Origin: Prochilodus magdalenae
Lineage: Eukaryota; Chordata; Actinopteri; Characiformes; Prochilodontidae
NCBI GenBank assembly: GCA_024036415.1
Contig: JAMWET010003895.1
Location: 1-64,000, forward strand
Reading direction: 5' to 3'
Length of the DNA: 64,000 bases
Numbering within the stretch: position 1 is the first letter of the stretch; each line of letters opens with the position of its first letter. A model generated the notes under the pieces. The model searched no databases. It was given only the letters and a program-made list of their open reading frames with translations, and was not told where the DNA came from. A program made the translations under genes and the position numbers. Shown one piece after another: positions 1 through 64,000 of the stretch.

Positions 1-298
1 TACAGAAGAGTTGTATGCAAAGGTTTGAACGCCCCTGGTCAGATTATATGTTTTGTTAGTGTTGTCATGAAAATACTTTAACACATCTGGAGCAGGGAAC
101 CCACTACTTCACACTTTAATGCACCATTACTGTTTACGTGCTGAATGTTTCTGCTGAAAAACAAGCACAGAGGGTTTCATGCTGGTTAATGTAAAAAAGG
201 AAAAAAAACTAAATGTGACATGTACTAATGGTAATGGCATTTATCTTTTTCCCCCAATATCTTTACTCAAATAATAATTTGAAAATTGGTGCTTAATG

Positions 299-302
299 CA
301 TA

Positions 303-337
<35 letters not shown>

Positions 338-378
338 ATCTATATCTATATATATATATATATATATATATAGATATA
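299..378. repeat. TATC / TA microsatellite
   Basis: A (TATC)n tract passes into an irregular TATATC and TA tract. Confidence 0.9.
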
Positions 379-3300
379 GCCCCAGGGACAACACACTGAA
401 CATGCTAAATAGCTGTGCATCACAGGGAACGTTCCTGGTTGTTGTTGCAACTTTTTGTTGATTTTTGAACCATAAGAGATATTGTGGCAGTCGATTTCTG
501 AGAAAATTCTGGTCTTCTTTGATATGCCACACGACAACTTTTGCATTGGAAAAATTTGCCCTTGATCCAATATGGCAACTTTCAAGCCATGTTCCGGACA
601 TAGCTTAAATGATAGGCCCCCCTCACCCGTTACTTTGCTGGGGTATTCAGACATGTCTTTTTTGCTTTCGTTTCTGAAATAAAAAGGGTGTCCTGAGACT
701 TTTGACTCACCACTTGTTGATAATAATATAGCATTTGCATTTAAGCATTTGTAGAGGTTATGTAAACTTATTTGCACCTTGGAAATCAACACAACAAGGG
801 ACACAAATATTTGCATTCTGCATACTGCAATGCCTGCCAAAGTAACAGGCAACAAAACATTGAGCATATTATACATTTTAACAATAAAAAAAAATAGTTG
901 GGCAAGACGGAATAGATGCCAAATATATAGTGTTGCTTAAACAAACTATGTATGGGTATTTTACCCTTTGTGTTTCTTCACAACCAGTAGACAAAAGAAG
1001 GAAAAGAAAAGGTTTGAGCTTAAGCTTGTATTTATTAATGAAGACTGGAGTATTTGGCTATTCAACCCCTCCATGAAGGCTGGTTTGATTTCCAGTGGTT
1101 GTTCTGTTATACAGTAGAGTGGGTAATGGACACATTCATCCTGTATTCTGAGGTGTAATTAGAATATCATTATTTAACCTTCAAAATGTCCTGGGGCCAA
1201 AAGAGTCACGTTGTGCGTGAAGGTTTTGATCATCTTGCTTTGTTCTTTTTAGAATCATATGCACATCACATCTAGTCATTTGAGGACGACAACAGGTGAC
1301 TAACAGCAGTGATTTATGGTTAGCCCCCTTACACAACATCGGTAGACATCACATTGACAAAAGTCACACCCTAGGCTCATTACAGCTTTTCATAAGGGCA
1401 GAATACCTTTCAATTACATCATCACTTGCTCGGTGGCTTTTTGCACACATGCATAATTAATCAACACAGCCATACATTATAACATGTTTTGTCTGAAGCA
1501 GTTTAGATTGACAAGCTATGAGAACGCAGACAAAACTAGACTATGAATGGATTCGAGCTGTTGCAGCATAGCTTAAGGGCAAGAGCTAGTATTGAGCCCA
1601 TGACTGTCCGATACATAGCCAAGGCCCAGAGCTGCCAAGTTGCCACCACCCATTCTAAAAAAAAAAAAATGCTGGTTGTCTTTGGCCAAAACAAAGTCAG
1701 GTCTGCATCAGAAGAAACATTTGATTCAGGATGTTGTTGGTCACATTGTTATTACTCACTGAGGAAGGCAATGCTGAATTCGGTTCTCTTTAATCAGATG
1801 AAATAAGTTTCAACATGCCAGAGCTATTAAGCGATACGAGCACACAAACTATTTAAACGGCAGTGTACATATTGTAATCTTTATGGTCCAATAAAAGGCT
1901 CCCATGCGGTTTTCTATTTCCATGTATTTTAACGTTACTCTGTCTGCCAATCAGTCTTTCATGACTTGGCAAGCTCCGAAAGGGAACGGGGAGCTGAAGT
2001 CTTGGCTAATAAACCAGTCTAAGAGAGCATTCTCCTTAGTGCCCATAGGAACTGATTTGTTCTACGTTGCTGTCTGTCTTTTGTCTATTGTTGTAGGCAA
2101 GCAAAGGACAAATCTGGAAATATGAGGCATCTGGCAGAAGCAATGATACTAATCAGTCTATAAATATTACACCACACTTAAAGGCATTTGAAAAACGTGT
2201 CCTTTTTCTTCATATTTCCTCAGAAATACTCCAGAATTTTGGCTCTAAATATCCTTTAGGGCAGACACATGTAGATGGTCAAATGCAGAAATGCCCTAAG
2301 AGAGCAACAACTCAAATGTAAAAACATATTTAGCAAGAAGGCCAAGTGAAACAGATAACACTATGGGAAACATGCCAAACCAAACAACATGTTTGCTGTA
2401 GCGCAACAAGGCAAGCACTCAAAGTCCAATGTGCCGATCATGTAGCAGAAAACACACAATTAATCAGTCACCATAATGGAAAAAAAGCCTCGACAAAAGC
2501 CGTTCTGCTCAACGGCATCACTCTTGAAAGCGGGAATGAATAGGTGAGCTTGCCCATACAAAATCCAGGTCAGCCACACAAAAGACACATTAAACAGCCT
2601 TTAACAAACTCCATTACTGACACTGCCTCTGCTAACTGTTAGATCTCCATCCAAACCCTGCGTAAAGTTCATGGAGCTTAACAGAGGCGGCCAGCAATTC
2701 ACTACATATGCTACTTAATACAGCATGCTCATATGCAAAGCAAGTATATGCACTTTTATCCTTTCAAAAAGAATAACATGTTTATAAATATTTGCTCTTT
2801 CTGCCTCAATCGGCATCATCCTACTAAAAATAACACTCGCAATAAAGTACACAACTTATACAACACTGTTTACTCTACAAACTAAAACAGAACGTCCACT
2901 GAAGGATACTATAGGAGTGCTGAACACTTCTGAATACTAAGCAGCATAACAGTGTCCCTCAGAGAGCAGATTTAAAGCTTGGCTCTCATGTTACAGGGCT
3001 GAGTTTTCCAACAAATTAAAGATTAAATAACTTTCCATTACAACATCATCAAAAAGCGCACAAATTCAGTGTCTTCTTTCCCTTCATGGGTGCAACAAAA
3101 ACAATGAATGTTTTTTCCTGCATGACACAGACAAAGACAATGCCTGTTTTCGGAATAAAAAGCAAACACAGCAGCTATGCAATCGCCTCACGAATCTACA
3201 GCCACAAAGTGCCTTCGCTACATATCTGAAACAGGTAAACGTGTGAGGGGTCAAGAAGGATTTGAGTGAATAAGTTTCCAATGAACCAGACACCTGCTTT

Positions 3301-4635
3301 GGCACAAGCATCTTTCACTGCAAAAGATGTTACCACCTGTAAGCACCCTTTTAGGGAACGGCCTGATTGCCGTCTGAATGACAGCACAGCTCACAGCTAT
3401 TCATGGTAAATATCTTGTCAGGTGAGCTGAACAGGCACAGCTCGCATCACTGGTCAGGCACTGGCCGTACAGACAAAAGAGGTCACTGCGTCCTTGCATA
3501 CAACAGGGCAGGGCCTGGATTTTCCAGAAGTGTTCCAGCGCAAATACAGTCTTAAGATTGGACGGTCATCACGCCCTCCAAAAGCTTGTACGGTTACAGT
3601 GATCTTAACACTCTGTTACTTCTGAAAACAACTTCCTCACTTGAGCACCTGCTTACATCATCAGTAGTTGAACATTTACACTGTGGATTCCTGGGGTAGA
3701 ACATGCTGTCGAACACGAGCAGAAACAGGGTCCGCTATACAACAGCATCCATCACAGCATTCAAGAATACCACAATGTCAATTCCCAAGGTAAATCATAA
3801 GCAGGTTTACTTAATCACCCAATGGAACCAACATTCTAAAGTAGTGTTAAGTGCTATGAAATACTTCGGATTATACAAAATCATATAAACCCTCCTCCCA
3901 ACCACACCTAAACAACACCTGATCCTGTGGGCCGTATCCTCTGCCAGTTATGCCTACGCTGAGTTTCCCCAAAAGCATCCTAGCATAAAATTAATAGTTC
4001 GATGGCGGAGTCCATATTAAACTGAACTTGACACTGAGATGCTGTTGGGAAACAGACTGGGGCACAACCAGTGGAGCTCTTAGGGAGTCGCATCCAAAAT
4101 ATTGCCTTAAATTAATTAAAATAAAAAAAGGAGTTTTGAAAAGTCACAACCATAGGTCCTTCAGTGTAGGCAAACATTAATAAGGTACTGTAGCTACCCA
4201 TCAACCAGAACTGTAAAACTGCAGATAGAGATATAAGGCGTAGAATAAAGAAAAACATATGGGCACCTTATCACCACAGGAAACACCAATCTACAACCCT
4301 AGATGGACTGTAGATAGAGAAACCTGTACTGCCTTCGGCTAAGGCACTGGACAGAACTGAACTCTATAGGAAGACAGACCTTTCATGAGGAGTGTTGACC
4401 ACCGTCAAATACTAATAAAAACGTACTGTGCAACTTCATTTACATGCGCAAGAAGCTACATAGCACTTCAAAAATGGAAAGAATGATGGGTCCCCTTCAA
4501 AACTTTTTATCTGATGGCAACAGTATATATATTCAGATTTACCATGTGAAAATGGAAACATCTCATACTAATGTAAGCTAAAGTGGTTAAGGGTGTAAAA
4601 GTTTAGGGTGGTCTGACATTTTACAGTACTGTATA

Positions 4636-4638
<3 letters not shown>

Positions 4639-4733
<95 letters not shown>

Positions 4734-4742
4734 AGAGAGAGG
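4639..4742. repeat. (CA)46 followed by (GA)6
   Basis: A pure CA run of 92 bp at 4639-4730 continues directly into a short GA run. It would be transcribed as GU if the longer RYK 3' UTR is used. Confidence 0.97.
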
Positions 4743-5101
4743 AAAAAAAAACAACAAACAGCAATTCAACACTGAGGACCCATATTATTTCGGGTTCTCT
4801 TTTAATTGGTATGTTATGAATTCAAGAAACAGTTTACACAAATACCTTTTCAAATCAACATGCAGTGATCATGAGAACACATGGAGAAGAGCCTATAAAT
4901 GCTAGGAAAAAACGGCAAAAAATGGTGTCTATGTAGGCCGTACACTTCAATTATTCACAGTGACTGGTGTTTCTTGATGCATTTATACAAATATTCTCAA
5001 AAATACAAGGAGGACTTTGTTCTGACACAGAACAAACATCAAAACATTTAGGAATAAGTAACAACCCTGTAAGGAATTTTTCCTATTACTGGAATTTTTA
5101 A

Positions 5102-5107
5102 TTTATT
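5102..5107 (-). terminator. Candidate RYK poly(A) signal AATAAA
   Basis: The plus strand reads tttatt, so AATAAA on the minus strand, about 870 nt beyond the stop codon. It is the first canonical hexamer I found downstream of the stop. A second one at 1031-1036 would give a 3' UTR of about 4.9 kb that includes the CA tract. Transcript ends cannot be seen from DNA. Confidence 0.4.
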
Positions 5108-5976
5108 TGCTTATCACAATTCAAAACCTTGAAGAAAAAAAAAAAATCAATCCACTGAATACAATAGATCTCATTGTTGTAGATGTACCACAAGCCAGTT
5201 TAACACTGGTTAAAAAAGCAGTAGAAGATCTGCATATCCACTCCCCCGAAGAAATGTCATTATTACAGGAAGTAAACTGATGGCCTATGATGACCAACGA
5301 CAGAGCTACAGTGGAGCCCAGGTTAGCTGACTGACTGCAAGAAAATGATTTTGACAAATGTTTTTCATGAGTACCAAAGGAGGACTGATATAGATTTTCT
5401 GAGGTTTCACACAAAATCACTCGAAAGCTGCTTCATTCAAACTTCATTCAGTTCTGTTTTATAATTAATACAGTGGAGATAGCTCCTCTCACTTAAGGGT
5501 CTAAAACAACATACAAACCTTTTTCTGAGCAAACAATGTCTGAAAAATCAGACAGACTCTGACTGTAGTGTTAAGCTTTAGCAGAATATTCAGCAGTTCT
5601 GTCTTCAACTGAAAAAGGTTCTCTAAAAGAGAACAGTAGCTTCCTTTGAAACTTTACACCAGCATTCTTTAGACATGTGGATGTTACGGTGAGGACATAC
5701 TTGATGCTTTTCAACAGTGGGAATGGATTTCTGCTACTCCATGCAGAGACAAAAGGAGAACATAGTGACCAAATCAAAATATTCTCCCATTATCCAAAAG
5801 TCAAAAAGCAGGAAGGTGGAAAGTCTTGTAGTTGTAGTGACCATAGTCCTTATTTTCCAACAAAATTATCAGTTTTTTTTTTTTTTTTTCATTCATTGAT
5901 AAGGCACACTTTTCTCATTTTCATTTTTAGGGATAGTGCTGCTTAGCGATCCCCACACCTAGAGTGAGGCAGGCGT

Positions 5977-61836
<55,860 letters not shown>

Positions 61837-62266
61837 CGCACTTCACTCTCCCCTCGTTTGGTCTCCGGTTTAGCCTCACAGCGTACCCTCATCCGAAGCT
61901 TGAGTTGCCTCCCGAGGGCAACATACTACTAGTGCCTGGTGGGTAGACGAAGCCTCCACGATCCAGCTGTCCCCTCCACCAACCCGAGTCCCGGTTGTTC
62001 CTGGCCGAGCTAAGTGGCTAGCTCCACAGCTAACTTTGTTCAAGCCTCGCTTGGTACGGGCAGCATGTGGACGGGGGAATTGTAGGTTTATCTTTCAACT
62101 CCGCTTAAAGTTTTATTTCTTTCCCTCTGCCCGAAAAATAAGTCCGGAATTAGAAAGTCTGCGGTTATAGCGAAAAAACAACAGCCCTAAAAGTCTCCGT
62201 ATCCAGGTCTTTCCTTTCATGGTCTTTCCTCCCCCTCCGCTACAATCTCGGTTTTCACTGAAGAAA

Positions 62267-62276
62267 GGGGGCGGGG
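62267..62276 (+). promoter_or_regulatory. GC box (Sp/KLF-type motif)
   Basis: The run gggg-gcgggg matches the Sp1/KLF consensus GGGCGG. It lies about 430 bp upstream of the RYK start codon inside the CpG-rich region. Function is inferred from motif and position only. Confidence 0.45.
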
Positions 62277-62519
62277 TCACTCCACACGACTGCGCACACT
62301 CACACGCACGCGCTCACTCACTTACACACTCATATACACACACATTCTTCAATTCACCACATCTTGGGGACAAGTCCCAGTCCTGCCTCGCAGGGACACC
62401 ATTTTCCTGCGGTCCCAGAGATGTAAAAGGACCCCATGCATGCACAATTAAACCACAGACACACAAGCAGAGTTTTCCCAACTGTTTTTATTCCCCTGAA
62501 AATGAGGACTTCAAATAGA

Positions 62520-62828
62520 CCCCTTTCTGTGCAGGGCCATCACAGAGATGCGCGCGCATCTTCAGAAAGAAGAACTCTCCATGGAATAAAGCAACAATGA
62601 CAAAGAGTTATTCTGTTGTAAACTGCACCAGCCGCAGAGAAGATGGTTGGAGAATGTTTAATATGCTGAGGGAATCAAAATAAAGCAAAAGAACTGATGG
62701 TTCTCTGATTCACTGCTCTGTTCCTTGCCAACACTGCTCCCTCTCTTCGTTCACTCTGCAGCTTGCTCAACCACTGCTGTGTTTGCTCTCCAACTTTTGA
62801 ATGGTGTGTTTAAATAGCAACCAACAAA
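62520..62828. other. Upstream flank, no gene seen
   Basis: Between the promoter region and the minisatellite I see no coding, repeat or RNA feature. A short CG-rich patch (gatgcgcgcgcatc) near 62547-62560 is a small perfect palindrome of unknown meaning. Confidence 0.5.
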
Positions 62829-62840
62829 TCATTCTGCCTG

Positions 62841-64000
62841 TATGGAACCTACACATGACAAATCCTACTCGTTCTGCCTTTACGGAACCTACACATGACA
62901 AATCCTACTCGTTCTGCCTTTACGGAACCTACACATGCCAACTCCTACTCGTTCTGCCTTTACGGAACCTACACACGACAAATCCTACTCGTTCTGCCTT
63001 TACGGAACCTACACGTGACAAATCCTACTCGTTCTGTCTTTAAGGAACCTACACATGACAAATCCTACTCATTCTGCCTTTAAGGAACCTACACATGACA
63101 AATCCTACTCTTTCTGCGTTTACGGAACCTACACATGACAAATCCTACTCGTTCTGTCTTTACGGAACCTACACATGACAAATCCTACTCTTTCTGCCTT
63201 TAAGGAACCTACACATGACAAATCCTACTCGTTCTGCCTTTAAGAACCCTACACATGACAAATCCCACTCATTCTGCCTTTACGGAACCTACACATGACA
63301 AATCCTACTCTTTCTGCCTTTAAGGAACCTACACATGACAAATCCTACTCTTTCTGCCTTTAAGGAACCTACACATGACAAATCCTACTCTTTCTGCCTT
63401 TAAGGAACCTACACATGACAAATCCTACTCTTTCTGCCTTTACGGAACCTACACATGACAAATCCTACTCGTTCTGCCTTTACGGAACCTACACATGACA
63501 AATCCTACTCTTTCTGCCTTTACGGAACCTACACATGACAAATCCTACTCTTTCTGCCTTTAAGGAACCTACACATGACAAATCCTACTCTTTCTGCCTT
63601 TAAGGAACCTACACATGACAAATCCTACTCTTTCTGCCTTTACGGAACCTACACATGACAAATCCTACTCGTTCTGCCTTTACGGAACCTACACATGACA
63701 AATCCTACTCGTTCTGCCTTTACGGAACCTACACATGACAAATCCTACTCTTTCTGCCTTTAAGGAACCTACACATGACAAATCCTACTCTTTCTGCCTT
63801 TACGGAACCTACACATGACAAATCCTACTCGTTCTGCCTTTATGGAACCTACACATGACAAATCCCACTCATTCTGCCTTTACGGAACCTACACATGACA
63901 AATCCTACTCTTTCTGCCTTTAAGGAACCTACACATGACAAATCCTACTCTTTCTGCCTTTAAGGAACCTACACATGACAAATCCTACTCGTTCTGCCTT
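62841..64000. repeat. 40-bp minisatellite, 29 units, continues past window edge
   Basis: The unit is 40 bp, starting tacggaacctacacatgaca and continuing aatcctactcgttctgcctt. Twenty-nine consecutive units fill 62841-64000 with no length change at all. A partial, more diverged unit precedes them. Most variation sits at two places: ta[c/a/t]gg near the unit start and ctc[g/t/a]ttctg near the end. The array reaches the last base, so its true length is unknown. Because 40 is not a multiple of 3, open frames across it read a 40-residue pattern and are not evidence of a gene. Confidence 0.97.

Larger units (their letters stand above)
1..5976 (-). other. RYK 3' UTR and downstream flank
   Basis: No second gene is recognisable in this stretch; the open frames are short and lack family features. 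The proximal part must be RYK 3' UTR, whose end is not certain. The stretch holds TATC/TA repeats near 300-378, a long CA tract at 4639-4730 and candidate poly(A) signals (minus-strand AATAAA) at 5102-5107 and 1031-1036. Confidence 0.6.

Noticed and set aside
4587..4772. Cys-Val repeat open frame
   Set aside because: (CA)n microsatellite read on the minus strand.
62801..63083. Open frames with a repeating Thr-Glu-Pro-Thr / Ser-Phe-Cys-Leu pattern
   Set aside because: They are the translation of the 40-bp minisatellite. Because the unit is not a multiple of three, the peptide cycles through all three frames. There is no start context, domain or exon structure.
62829..64000. CRISPR-like array
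   Set aside because: The units are directly abutting with no unique spacers, in a vertebrate genome; it is a minisatellite.

Overview
The window is vertebrate nuclear DNA, almost certainly from a teleost fish. The evidence is a single large intron-rich gene, abundant dinucleotide microsatellites, a Tc1-like DNA transposon of a fish-typical type, hAT and LINE relics, and the absence of prokaryotic gene organisation. No species can be named from the sequence alone.

The one cellular protein-coding gene I can support is RYK, the receptor-like tyrosine kinase (Wnt co-receptor, pseudokinase). It lies on the minus strand with 15 coding exons from the start codon at 61836 to the stop codon at 5977. 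I assembled the exons by hand from GT..AG boundaries. They total 1791 nt, all junction phases agree, and they encode 596 residues in this order: signal peptide, WIF domain, KRRK basic site, one transmembrane helix, Ser/Thr-rich juxtamembrane segment and a pseudokinase domain ending in AYV.

Layout from right to left, which is the direction of transcription: 62841-64000, a 40-bp minisatellite running off the window edge; about 61620-62330, a CpG-rich promoter and first-exon region; 61638-61836, exon 1; 36939-61637, a 24.7-kb first intron with a hAT relic, an L2-like fragment, a possible SINE and several microsatellites; 31951-36938, the WIF and transmembrane exons (2-6); 28121-31950, intron 6 with a degenerate Tc1-like element; 5977-28120, the cytoplasmic exons (7-15); 1-5976, the 3' UTR and flank with a (CA)46 tract.

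Most of the remaining sequence is intron. I see no second host gene, tRNA, rRNA, CRISPR array or convincing novel multi-gene system. The structures most worth a second look are the indel-free 40-bp minisatellite with variant units, the perfect 42-bp palindrome made of two facing transposon ends beside a Tc1 copy that has lost its other end, a tandem (NAGNAG) acceptor at the transmembrane exon, and a CTCF-like site in intron 7.
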